Source of the DNA: an uncultured Pelagibacteraceae bacterium | GTDB lineage: Bacteria; Pseudomonadota; Alphaproteobacteria; Pelagibacterales; AG-422-B15 | Assembly (NCBI GenBank): GCA_902525575.1 | Contig: CABZHU010000002.1 | Span: 18,467 to 82,466 of the forward strand | Reading direction: 5' to 3' | DNA length: 64,000 nt | Shown here: positions 11,315 to 20,665 of the stretch, one piece after another | Position numbering within the stretch: the stretch's first letter is position 1 | Layout: every line of letters starts with the position of its first letter | Position numbers and translations under genes: made by a program | The notes under the pieces: model-generated | Told to the model about the DNA's origin: nothing | The model's input: the letters and a program-made list of their open reading frames with translations, nothing else | The model's database searches: none

Positions 11315-12295
11315 ATGAATAATCGAGATTTAGAACTTCATAGTTTTGTCCGTAACTGTGGCTTCAAAGGAGAGGATATTATTTCTGTTAAAAATGATGC
11401 TTCCTTTAGAAGATATTATCGTATCAAAAATAAAAATTTGATTGTTATGGATGCACCCCCTGATAAAGGGGAGTCAATTGAACAATTTAGAATTGTAGCT
11501 GACATCATTCATACCTTTAATCTAAGTGCGCCACAAATAGAGTCTTTCGATACAAAAAATGGATTTATGTTACTTGAAGATTTTGGACAAACATCATTTT
11601 CAAATATTCTTAACAAAGATAATGAGAGTGAATTATATAAAAAAGCCATTGAGGTATTAATAGAAATTTATCAACAATCAAAAAGTAAAGAAAAAAAACT
11701 TAGTAACTTAAAAAGTTATTCTATAGATTTGCTTGTGAATGAGTCATTACTATTTATAGATTGGTATTTTGAAAAAATAAATGGTGAGTTAGTTAGCAGT
11801 AATCAAAAAAAAGAATTTATTCAAATTTTAAATGATTTTCATAATAATATAAAACCACAATCATCGACTTTAGTATTAAGAGACTATCACGTAGACAATT
11901 TATTTTATTTAAATAATCAAAAGTCTTTAAAGCAAGTCGGTTTAATTGATTTTCAAGACGCCGTGATCGGTTCTCCAATATATGATTTAGTATCCTTACT
12001 TGAGGATGTAAGAAGGCCACTTAAGAGAAATTTACAAAAAAAATTATTAGAGTTTTACATAAAAGCTATAAATATAAACGCGGAGGATGCAGAGCGAGAA
12101 ATGAGGTTCTTTTCAATTCAGAGAAATTTGAAAATATTAGGTATTTTTCAGAGACTTTCCATAAGAGATAAAAAAGATAGTTATCTAAAATATTTGCCAA
12201 ATGCTGTAAAACTTTTAAGAAGAAATTTACAAGATCCATTTTTCAGTAATCTTGTACATTGGTTAAAGCAATTTAAAAATCATGAACTAATATGA
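11315..12295 (+). CDS. amgK: aminoglycoside phosphotransferase-family kinase (AmgK-like)
   Basis: VLRDYHVDNLFYL and GLIDFQDAVIG kinase motifs; tsaE-amgK-murU order. Confidence 0.8.
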   Translation: MNNRDLELHSFVRNCGFKGEDIISVKNDASFRRYYRIKNKNLIVMDAPPDKGESIEQFRIVADIIHTFNLSAPQIESFDTKNGFMLLEDFGQTSFSNILNKDNESELYKKAIEVLIEIYQQSKSKEKKLSNLKSYSIDLLVNESLLFIDWYFEKINGELVSSNQKKEFIQILNDFHNNIKPQSSTLVLRDYHVDNLFYLNNQKSLKQVGLIDFQDAVIGSPIYDLVSLLEDVRRPLKRNLQKKLLEFYIKAININAEDAEREMRFFSIQRNLKILGIFQRLSIRDKKDSYLKYLPNAVKLLRRNLQDPFFSNLVHWLKQFKNHELI

Positions 12296-12987
12296 TCGAT
12301 ACTGCAATTATTCTAGCCGCAGGTCTTGGGAAAAGAATGAGAAATTTTGATCCTATTATTCCTAAACCATTAATTAAGGTCAACAATAAACCATTTATTC
12401 AATATGCAATCGATTTACTTAATGAAATTAGAACAAAAGAAATTATCATAAATGTTCACTATAAGTCAGACGAGATATTGAAATTTATACACAGCTTAAG
12501 CCAAAATAATATCATAGTCTCAGATGAGTCAGATTTACTTTTAGATACTGGAGGCGGCATTAAGAAAATATTTGATAAACATAATATTAATAAATCTCTG
12601 GTTTTAAATAGCGATGTTATATGGGGTCACTCAGATAAGAAATTAATTGTAGACATGATAAATAGTTATCCAGAAAAGGCCGAAGCATTTCTTGGTTTGG
12701 TACCTAAACGAAACTTGAAATCGTTCAAAGGTAAGGGCGATTTTTGTAAATTAAATAATAATGATCTAATAAGATACGACGAAAGTTCTGAGCCATATGT
12801 TTATATTGGCGCTCAAATTATATGTCAAAATGCATTTAACGGTATTGAAAAAGAGGTATTTTCTGTCAATGAAGCTTGGAATTCATGTATTAGCAAAAAA
12901 ACTCTGAAGGGCTACCAATTTAATACAAACGCACTACATTTAGGAACAGCTGAGTCTTTGAAAGAATATTTGAGTCATGATAAATAA
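12292..12987 (+). CDS. murU: nucleotidyltransferase (MurU-like)
   Basis: AIILAAGLGKRMRNF signature; follows amgK with ATGA overlap. Confidence 0.8.
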   Translation: MIDTAIILAAGLGKRMRNFDPIIPKPLIKVNNKPFIQYAIDLLNEIRTKEIIINVHYKSDEILKFIHSLSQNNIIVSDESDLLLDTGGGIKKIFDKHNINKSLVLNSDVIWGHSDKKLIVDMINSYPEKAEAFLGLVPKRNLKSFKGKGDFCKLNNNDLIRYDESSEPYVYIGAQIICQNAFNGIEKEVFSVNEAWNSCISKKTLKGYQFNTNALHLGTAESLKEYLSHDK

Positions 12988-13579
12988 ATTAATACAGAAA
13001 ACTATAATAATAATTTTATTTTTTAATGTGTTTAGCATTAGTTTTGCTGAAGATGATCAAAATCTTGCAAACTTCATTATAAGAAATTATGAAACTGCTG
13101 CTCTTCCAACAGTTGGAAATAGTGAAGCAGATTATACAATTATAGAGTTTTTTGATTATAGATGTGGTTACTGTTCAAAGCAGGCTAATGATTTTCAAAA
13201 GCTATTGAAAAATACAGATAATGTTAAAATAATTTATATGGAATGGCCAATATTTGGAGATATATCTGTTACAGCCGCTAAGATTGCCCTCATTGTTTGG
13301 CAAAGACATCCTAAATTGTATTTTGAAATCCATAATCAGTTTATGCAGCTTGGTCCAAAGATGAAAAAAGTAAGTATTGTCGACATACTAAATAAAATTG
13401 ATTTAAATGGTGAAGAAATATTTCAAGAAGCTGCCAGTCAAAATTCAAATGACATCATAGAGGCAAATATGAAATTAGCAAAAAGTTTGGGGCTTCGTGG
13501 AACACCTGCTTCGATTGTAAATGATTCTATTTATCCTGGTTATCTTCAATATAAGACGTTAGAAGCATTAATTAAGTAA
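12977..13579 (+). CDS. DsbA-family thiol:disulfide protein, secreted
   Basis: N-terminal signal, FFDYRCGYCSKQ CxxC active site, GTPAS cis-Pro loop. Confidence 0.88.
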   Translation: MINKLIQKTIIIILFFNVFSISFAEDDQNLANFIIRNYETAALPTVGNSEADYTIIEFFDYRCGYCSKQANDFQKLLKNTDNVKIIYMEWPIFGDISVTAAKIALIVWQRHPKLYFEIHNQFMQLGPKMKKVSIVDILNKIDLNGEEIFQEAASQNSNDIIEANMKLAKSLGLRGTPASIVNDSIYPGYLQYKTLEALIK

Positions 13580-13607
13580 TTATTAGATATATTGTTTTAA
13601 GAACACA

Positions 13608-13636
13608 CTTGAAAATATTTGAGAATATACTTATTC
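13608..13636 (+). promoter_or_regulatory. candidate sigma-32 (RpoH) promoter for hspQ
   Basis: CTTG-N18-CTTATTC, close to the alphaproteobacterial RpoH pattern, directly upstream of a heat-shock gene. Confidence 0.5.
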
Positions 13637-13645
13637 TTTTCTTAA

Positions 13646-13972
13646 ATGATCAATAAAGCAAAATTCCAAATCGGCTCGATAGTAAAGCACAAGTATTTTG
13701 ATTTTCGTGGCGTTATATTTGATGTTGATCCAGAATTTAATAATACCGAAGAATGGTATCAGTCAATACCTATGCAAGTTCGTCCAAGAAAAGATCAGCC
13801 CTTTTATCATTTACTCGCTGAAGCTCCAAGTCAACCATCTTATGTTGCGTATGTTTCTCAACAAAACTTATTAGTTGATGAGTCAGATGACCCTGTAACA
13901 CATCCTTTGCTGGACGAGATGTTTGAGGGAATTAAAAATGGCAAATATATTTCCAAAGCAAAGCACAATTAA
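13646..13972 (+). CDS. hspQ: heat shock protein HspQ
   Basis: KFQIGSIVKHKYFDFRGVIFDVDPEF...RPRKDQPFYHLLAE. Confidence 0.95.
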   Translation: MINKAKFQIGSIVKHKYFDFRGVIFDVDPEFNNTEEWYQSIPMQVRPRKDQPFYHLLAEAPSQPSYVAYVSQQNLLVDESDDPVTHPLLDEMFEGIKNGKYISKAKHN

Positions 13973-13984
13973 AATTGTATCTAT

Positions 13985-14530
13985 ATGCGTGGGTCTTTAA
14001 AACAAGTATTTGAACTCGGACCTTTAGTTGTCTTTTTTTATTTTTTTATTAAAACAGGTCAAATTCAAGAAGCTATTCTTCCTTTGATGATTGCTGCAGG
14101 TATTGCAATTGCTGGATCATACTTAATAGAAAGAAAAGTATCTCCAATGTTATTATTCAGCACTATTTTGATATTTGTTTTTGGTGGATTGACGATTTAT
14201 TTTAATGATCCGTTCTTTATTAAGTTTAAAGTAACACTTGTAAACTTAATCTTTTCTCTAGCATTATTTATAGGTTTGTATTTTAACAAACCTTTATTAA
14301 AAAATCTCATGGGCTCAGCAATAAATTTAACCGATTATGGTTGGACAAATTTAAGTAAAAGATGGGGGTATTTCTTTCTATTTTTAGCTGCTACAAATGA
14401 GGTAGTTTATAGGAATTTTTCTGATGCTGTATGGGTAAACTTCAAGCTTTTTGGTATTATGGGGCTCACCTTTATATTTATCTTTTCTCAAGTATTTTTT
14501 ATTCAGAAAAACCTTTTAGATAATCAATAA
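13985..14530 (+). CDS. yciB: inner membrane-spanning septation protein A (YciB/IspZ)
   Basis: ELGPLVVFFYFF, NLSKRWGYFFLFLAATNEVVYRNFSDAVWVNFKLFG. Confidence 0.93.
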   Translation: MRGSLKQVFELGPLVVFFYFFIKTGQIQEAILPLMIAAGIAIAGSYLIERKVSPMLLFSTILIFVFGGLTIYFNDPFFIKFKVTLVNLIFSLALFIGLYFNKPLLKNLMGSAINLTDYGWTNLSKRWGYFFLFLAATNEVVYRNFSDAVWVNFKLFGIMGLTFIFIFSQVFFIQKNLLDNQ

Positions 14531-15360
14531 GGACGGTCTCCTAATACCGCAATTCTGTCCATTATTCTTTCATGCCCAAGACCTCTGCCAGGAAAAAAAT
14601 CTGCTATTGCGTAGTGAATTACACTACGATTATCCCATATTGCTACATTATTTTCGGACCATGTGTATCTACATGTTAAATCTAGACGTGATTGATGTTC
14701 AAATATTTTAGAGAGTATTTCATTGCTCTCAGATTCTTCTAGTCCTTCAATTTTTTTTGTATAGGTCCAATTTACAAATAATATTTTTTTTCCTGTTTCA
14801 GGATGGGTTCTTACAATTGGATGGTGATTGGAATATTCCTCAGCATCATTGCCATTACTTTCAAAATATTTATATTCATCTATAAAGAAACCCGCACCAA
14901 GAGAAAAGTGTTCAGCTCTTTTATCTTTAATAATATCTTTTATTTCTTTATCCAGCGTCTCCCAAGCCAATTCCATATTTGCAAAAACTGTGTCACCGCC
15001 TACTGGTGGTATTTTAATTGATTTTAGTATGACAGCTTTTGTAGGATTTACATTGTAGCTAACGTCACTGTGCCATCCTTCACCCCATTGGTTTTTCTCT
15101 TCTGCACCTTTAATCAGTCTTGTTATTTCTGGATAACCTTCTCTTCCTTTAACATAAGCGTGTTCTTCAATAGGACCAAAAAATTTTGCAAATCTTATTT
15201 GTTCTTCAGGAGTAATGTTTTGGTCTCTAAAAAAAATAACTTTATGTTCAAGTAATAATTCATTTACAGTATTAAATATTTCTTTATTGATATTATTTAG
15301 AGATATGCCAGAAATTTCTGCTCCTAATGCACCTGAAAGAAGTTTAACGTTCATACTCAA
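14524..15360 (-). CDS. TauD/TfdA-family Fe(II)/2-oxoglutarate dioxygenase
   Basis: WHSDVSY facial triad motif, GGDTVFANM, WDNRSVIHYA. Confidence 0.92.
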   Translation of the reverse strand: MSMNVKLLSGALGAEISGISLNNINKEIFNTVNELLLEHKVIFFRDQNITPEEQIRFAKFFGPIEEHAYVKGREGYPEITRLIKGAEEKNQWGEGWHSDVSYNVNPTKAVILKSIKIPPVGGDTVFANMELAWETLDKEIKDIIKDKRAEHFSLGAGFFIDEYKYFESNGNDAEEYSNHHPIVRTHPETGKKILFVNWTYTKKIEGLEESESNEILSKIFEHQSRLDLTCRYTWSENNVAIWDNRSVIHYAIADFFPGRGLGHERIMDRIAVLGDRPY

Positions 15361-15384
15361 ATCTACTTTTTTTAGAAAAAATTG

Positions 15385-16263
15385 TCATTCTTTATGTTTC
15401 TCAGCTTCAAGAAATTGATCAATCAGTCTCCAGAGGACAAAAGAAAAGACAATTAATCCACCAATCAGTTCAATATAAGGAGGTGTTTCACCTACACCGA
15501 TCCACGCCCATAGTGGAGCCAATACTGGTTCAAGAAGTACATAAAGTGCAGCTCTATGTGGGGGTATATATCTTGATCCAATTGTGATTAATAAAAATCC
15601 TAACCCTACTTGGAATGCGCCCATAAAAAGAACGATAAACAAGTCTTCCATGCTAATTGAATAATCTGGAATGATGGCTAGACCTACAAATAACACAAAG
15701 AGACCTGAGAGAAAGACAGAAGGAACATAATCGACGTCAGGCTTGCTATTAATCATTGTTAATTGAATTGCAAAACAAATTGGGACAAATAAAATAATTA
15801 TATTTCCAAAATTATTAGCCGAACCTAATCCTTGAGAGAACATTATAGCAATTCCAAACATCGATCCTGCTATTGCGATGATAGTTTTAGTACCTATTAT
15901 TTTTTTTAAGAAAAAATAACTTGCGAAGGCTGCAAATAAAGGGCCCGTACTCATTATAAATACAGCGTTAGCAACGGTTGTATTGCTCATCCCAAAAACA
16001 AAAAAAATATTACTAAAACCTAGAACAAACATTAGTATTATTCCTCTGCTTCCAATATTGATAAATGCCTTAGGGGTCTGAGATTTATACTTAAATAAAA
16101 TATAAATAAGTGCCACTAGTGAGAACGTTATTGATCGGTAGGATGTTATCTGTATCGTTGATGCTTCATCAACAAGCCTAATCAGAAGCCCTCCAAAACT
16201 AAGAAAGAAACCTGCAGCTAATAAGCATAAAGTTCCAAAAATTTCATTGTTGTATTTGTTCAT
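15385..16263 (-). CDS. EamA-family (DMT) transporter
   Basis: 10-TM duplicated EamA pattern. Confidence 0.88.
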   Translation of the reverse strand: MNKYNNEIFGTLCLLAAGFFLSFGGLLIRLVDEASTIQITSYRSITFSLVALIYILFKYKSQTPKAFINIGSRGIILMFVLGFSNIFFVFGMSNTTVANAVFIMSTGPLFAAFASYFFLKKIIGTKTIIAIAGSMFGIAIMFSQGLGSANNFGNIIILFVPICFAIQLTMINSKPDVDYVPSVFLSGLFVLFVGLAIIPDYSISMEDLFIVLFMGAFQVGLGFLLITIGSRYIPPHRAALYVLLEPVLAPLWAWIGVGETPPYIELIGGLIVFSFVLWRLIDQFLEAEKHKE

Positions 16264-16302
16264 ATTTTAGTTCAAAATTAATTTACCAAACAAATTCATT
16301 AA

Positions 16303-18024
16303 ATGATCAGTAATTTAAAAATAATTTTATTAAGCTTATTTTTTCTTATCTCATGTAGTGATCAAAATCAGTCTAATGAGACATTAGACTCTGATCAAGG
16401 CTTGTCTCAGAAACATAAATATGAGTTTAGGAAAGAATTAATTGAGGTAACAGACGACATTTTCGTAGGTGTTGGTTACGGTCTTGCCAACTCAATTATG
16501 ATTGAAACAGAAAATAATCTCGTAATTGTAGATACTTTAGGTTCTGTTGAAACTGCGACAGAATTAATCAAGGATTTTAGAAAAATTTCAGAAAAGCCAA
16601 TTAAAGCAATTATATACACTCACAATCACTTGGATCATTTAGGTGGAGCTAAAGTATTTTTTGATGAGGAATACACAGAAATATATGCACAAGAAAATAT
16701 AATTTATAATTTAGATAATATTGCTACAACAATTAGACCAATAATTTTTGAAAGATCATCGAGACAATTCGGGATTCCACTTCCAGAAGAGGAAATTGTT
16801 CATCAAGGCATAGGAGGATTCCTCGAAATTAATGATCAATCTACATTCGGACTTGTTAGGCCTAACATTCTTTTTGATGATCAAATGACGTTAAAAATTG
16901 ATGATCTCACATTAATGTTAGCCCATGTGCCCGGGGAAACAGATGATCATCTTTATGTATGGATACCTGAAAAAAAAGTTGTGATGGTTGGTGATAATTT
17001 TTATAGATCATTTGCAAATTTATACGCGATAAGAGGAACAAAATTTAGAAATCCAATGGAATGGGTTCATAGCCTTGATAAAATAAGGTTACTTAATGCA
17101 GAACATTTAGTCCCGAGTCACTCACGCCCTATTAGTGGAAAAGAAAATGTTTCAAAAGCCTTGACTGATTATAGAGATGGTATTCAGTTTGTTCATGACC
17201 AAACGATAAGATACATTAATAAGGGCTTAACACCTAATGAGATTGTGCAAAAAGTAAAACTTCCAAATCACTTAGCTGAGTCTCCTTACCTTCAACCTTT
17301 TTACGGATCAATATCCTCTTACATAAGATCAATTTTTAGTGGATACATAGGTTGGTTTAGTGGTAACATTTCTGATCTACATCCACTTTCTGCGACTGAA
17401 AGGGCACAAAAATTTGTCAATATAGCTAGGAAACAAACTAAAATTTCAGATGAGGCAGAAAGCGCTCTTACCAATGGAGAATATCAGTGGGCACTTGAGC
17501 TTGCAGATATTTTACTTGCTTTAGACCCTGACAGTACAAACGCAAAAAATATTAAGGCAAATGCTGCAGAAAAATTATCGCAATATCAGCTTGCTTCAAA
17601 TGATTACTATTTTTATAGAACTGTTGCGGGCGAATTAAGAAATGAGATTAATGTCGATCCCTCAACAGCAAATAGCGTAACCCCTGAACAATTGGAAGCT
17701 ACACCTATAGATGCAATAATGAATATACTTCCAGTCAATCTTAATTTAGAAAAATCCGAAGAAATAATAAAAACATATCAATTTTCGTTTACCGATAGCG
17801 AAGAAAAGTACTCTGTGTACGTAAGAAGGGGGGTTGCACAAATCAGTAAATATCCTGAGCCTAATGCAGAAATTAAAGTTATTACAGATCAGCAAACACT
17901 CAAAGAAGTTTTTGGTGGTTTAAAGAACTTAGCCGCTATATCACTTCTTTTAGCAAACAATACAATTAATGTAGAAGGCAGCAAGCTTGAATTTTTACAG
18001 TTTCTTGATTTATTTACGGATTAG
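16303..18024 (+). CDS. metallo-beta-lactamase-fold alkyl sulfatase-like lipoprotein
   Basis: Signal/lipobox (LISCS), THNHLDHLGG metal motif, alkylsulfatase dimerisation and SCP2-like C-terminal region. Confidence 0.85.
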   Translation: MISNLKIILLSLFFLISCSDQNQSNETLDSDQGLSQKHKYEFRKELIEVTDDIFVGVGYGLANSIMIETENNLVIVDTLGSVETATELIKDFRKISEKPIKAIIYTHNHLDHLGGAKVFFDEEYTEIYAQENIIYNLDNIATTIRPIIFERSSRQFGIPLPEEEIVHQGIGGFLEINDQSTFGLVRPNILFDDQMTLKIDDLTLMLAHVPGETDDHLYVWIPEKKVVMVGDNFYRSFANLYAIRGTKFRNPMEWVHSLDKIRLLNAEHLVPSHSRPISGKENVSKALTDYRDGIQFVHDQTIRYINKGLTPNEIVQKVKLPNHLAESPYLQPFYGSISSYIRSIFSGYIGWFSGNISDLHPLSATERAQKFVNIARKQTKISDEAESALTNGEYQWALELADILLALDPDSTNAKNIKANAAEKLSQYQLASNDYYFYRTVAGELRNEINVDPSTANSVTPEQLEATPIDAIMNILPVNLNLEKSEEIIKTYQFSFTDSEEKYSVYVRRGVAQISKYPEPNAEIKVITDQQTLKEVFGGLKNLAAISLLLANNTINVEGSKLEFLQFLDLFTD

Positions 18025-18034
18025 TTATTTATAA

Positions 18035-18481
18035 ATGGGACAAAAACAATCTTACATTCTTGGCTTATTTGGCCTCATACCATTTATCATAATTTTTTTG
18101 ATGTATTTTATCTCTCCTCCAAATGATGAAATATATGATTTAATGATATTTATTTATATTGCTTATGCTGCAATCATTTCATCTTTCTTGGGGGGTATAC
18201 AGTGGGGACTAATAACAGCCTTTGCGGACAAAATTTTTTACGTTTTCACTCCACTCTTAATAACAGTAATTCCAGCGCTAATCTCTTGGGCTGCATTATT
18301 GTCTTTAGAAAATTTAAAACTTTCTTTGGTACTATTACTTATTAGCTATGTTATTTCTCTTTTACATGATTACTATCTTTATCAACAGCTAAAGATTACA
18401 CCACGCTGGTTCATTACAATGAAAGTCATACTTTCATTAACGGTTACAATGCTGACAATTATACTTATAATTTTTGTGTAA
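18035..18481 (+). CDS. DUF3429-like small membrane protein
   Basis: Multiple TM helices with SSFLGGIQWGLI. Confidence 0.65.
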   Translation: MGQKQSYILGLFGLIPFIIIFLMYFISPPNDEIYDLMIFIYIAYAAIISSFLGGIQWGLITAFADKIFYVFTPLLITVIPALISWAALLSLENLKLSLVLLLISYVISLLHDYYLYQQLKITPRWFITMKVILSLTVTMLTIILIIFV

Positions 18482-18482
18482 C

Positions 18483-19706
18483 TTAAACAATTAGTCTTTG
18501 AATAAAAAAGTATAGACCGAAACAAATCAGCAAGGCAAAAGAACTATCTTTAAATAAAATAATAATGAAATCCAGGCGAATAAAATTAACTAATTGAAAT
18601 ATTAATAATACTGCTAATACAAACAATATTTGCCCAAATTCAACTCCTAAATTAAATCCTAATAAACCCGATAAAATATTGCCTGAGTTTATTTCTGTAT
18701 TTAATAAAAATCCTCCAAAACCAAAGCCATGAATAAGCCCAAATACTATAGTTATTAATATTAATAAATTATCATCATTTTTTAAATTTTCTTTTAGAAA
18801 AAAATATCCTACAGAAAATAGTAATAAGCCCATCATTAGGAATCCAGAAAACTGGATATTAGTAATAAAGCTTAAAATAAATAATAGGGGTAAAAGTAAA
18901 ACTAGATACCCCAAACTTAATAATTTTCCGTTATTATGTTTGTAGAAATATTCTAAACCTACAAACATAATAGTAAATCCAATAAGCGATTCTACTATGC
19001 TTGCATTTACTTGAACAATATCAGCTAAAGATAAGAATAAGGTAAGACTATGTCCAATGGTAAAGCCCGTAATGACTAAGATAAGCTTATTAAGATTTGT
19101 AACTATAATGAGTAGTCCCAAGATAAAGAGAAGATGATCATACCCTCCTAAAATATGATTTAGTCCAGAATAAAAAAAATTTTTAAAACTGCTTAAAAAA
19201 CTTAATTGAGTTTTCTTTTCTGATACATCAACTGATTGATCGTTAAAAAAAAGTGCTTTCTCTGTGAGTAAATCATTTTCTAAATATATTCGAGCTATAT
19301 GAATATGACTTTGAATAACATTAAATAAAGCATTATTAATAATCTTTATATTTTCTTCTGAAGGACATTGAAATCCTAGTTCATATCTTAAATAGCCTTC
19401 ATCTGAGCTTAACTCTCTAATATCATTGCTAGATTGACATTTTAAATCAGCTGAATAAACATGAATGTGGTCATTTAAATAAATTTTAAATATATCTTTT
19501 TCATTAAGCTCTTTGTCTATAAAAATTTTTTCATATTCTTCAACTTGAAGTACTCTTGTTGCTTCCAATTCTAGTATGGAGAAATTAGCAATAATATCTG
19601 ATCCCACAATATTCCACTTAGAAAAGGACTCACTAAAATAATGGGCATATGATTGTGAATTAAATAACAGAAATATTAAAATTATCAGTAATTTACGAAT
19701 ATGCAT
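18483..19706 (-). CDS. HupE/UreJ-family membrane protein with periplasmic N-terminal domain
   Basis: GLNHILGGYDHLLFILGLL, FTIGHSLTL, GLIHGFGFGGFL. Confidence 0.88.
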   Translation of the reverse strand: MHIRKLLIILIFLLFNSQSYAHYFSESFSKWNIVGSDIIANFSILELEATRVLQVEEYEKIFIDKELNEKDIFKIYLNDHIHVYSADLKCQSSNDIRELSSDEGYLRYELGFQCPSEENIKIINNALFNVIQSHIHIARIYLENDLLTEKALFFNDQSVDVSEKKTQLSFLSSFKNFFYSGLNHILGGYDHLLFILGLLIIVTNLNKLILVITGFTIGHSLTLFLSLADIVQVNASIVESLIGFTIMFVGLEYFYKHNNGKLLSLGYLVLLLPLLFILSFITNIQFSGFLMMGLLLFSVGYFFLKENLKNDDNLLILITIVFGLIHGFGFGGFLLNTEINSGNILSGLLGFNLGVEFGQILFVLAVLLIFQLVNFIRLDFIIILFKDSSFALLICFGLYFFIQRLIV

Positions 19707-19710
19707 AAAT

Positions 19711-20613
19711 TTAAAAAGAATATCGAATAATTTCTGAATTATCTTTTAAGTATTTTAGATAGTTTTTTAATTTTTCGTCATCTAAACCATTGTTGTAATC
19801 AAAAATAATCTTCTCTCTAATCTCATTATAATAGTTTTCATCAATTTCTTGTTTAATCTGATCAACAAGCTTAAAGATAAAATATCCATTATCAAAAAAT
19901 ATTGGTTGAGATACTTCATCAATACTTAGTGAAGCAATTTGATTACATATGGACTTACCAAATAGAAGATTGCAATCTTTAATATTAATTAACTTATCGG
20001 GAACCTCAAAAAAATTATTTTCATCGTAACTAGATTTAATATCTAAGAAATCTTTTGTATTAAGTTCATAATACAATTTAGACAATTTTGGTTGAAGTGT
20101 CTTCAGGTCTGACTCTGTTCCGAGTAGAACAGACTCTTGATTAAGAGAGTTTATATATATTGAATGAAATTGAATTTTTTGCGTAGGGGTATATTTTCCA
20201 ATATTTTTTTTGTAAAAATCCCTAAGATCTTCTTCACTAATCCGATTTTTTTCAACTTGAATGATGAAGTCAATCACCTGTTTTATCATTTCTTTTCTGA
20301 CACCAACATCCTTTTTATGTAGATCAAGTTCTATTCCTCTTTGCACAAGAAGTTCTTCTTCTATCATTCTTTCCAATAATAACTCTAAGATTTCAACATC
20401 ATCTTCTGGTTGAATGTCTGCTCCTAGGTTTGAGGCATATTTTAAAAATTGATCTTCAGAAATAACAACATCATTTACTAGAGCGACAGCCTTTCTATTT
20501 TTGAGCTGAAGAAATTCATCATTGAATGAAATAGTTTCATAAAAAATGAGAGTTAATCCTATGATTATGGCAACAATAAATATGAGAATATTTTTATTCA
20601 AGATCTTGGTCAT
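19711..20613 (-). CDS. membrane-anchored peptidylprolyl isomerase-like (PpiC/SurA-type) protein
   Basis: N-terminal TM, SurA-like ISEDQFLKY...ERMIEEELLVQRG, parvulin-like C-terminal half. Confidence 0.72.
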   Translation of the reverse strand: MTKILNKNILIFIVAIIIGLTLIFYETISFNDEFLQLKNRKAVALVNDVVISEDQFLKYASNLGADIQPEDDVEILELLLERMIEEELLVQRGIELDLHKKDVGVRKEMIKQVIDFIIQVEKNRISEEDLRDFYKKNIGKYTPTQKIQFHSIYINSLNQESVLLGTESDLKTLQPKLSKLYYELNTKDFLDIKSSYDENNFFEVPDKLINIKDCNLLFGKSICNQIASLSIDEVSQPIFFDNGYFIFKLVDQIKQEIDENYYNEIREKIIFDYNNGLDDEKLKNYLKYLKDNSEIIRYSF

Positions 20614-20665
20614 TGCATGTAATATTATACTTAATTATAATTAATTATTATCAAATAATTTTTTT

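Noticed and set aside
14803-15418. Four plus-strand ORFs (14803, 14828, 15070, 15215) opposite the TauD-like gene
   Set aside because: Mutually overlapping in different frames and antisense to a well-supported dioxygenase
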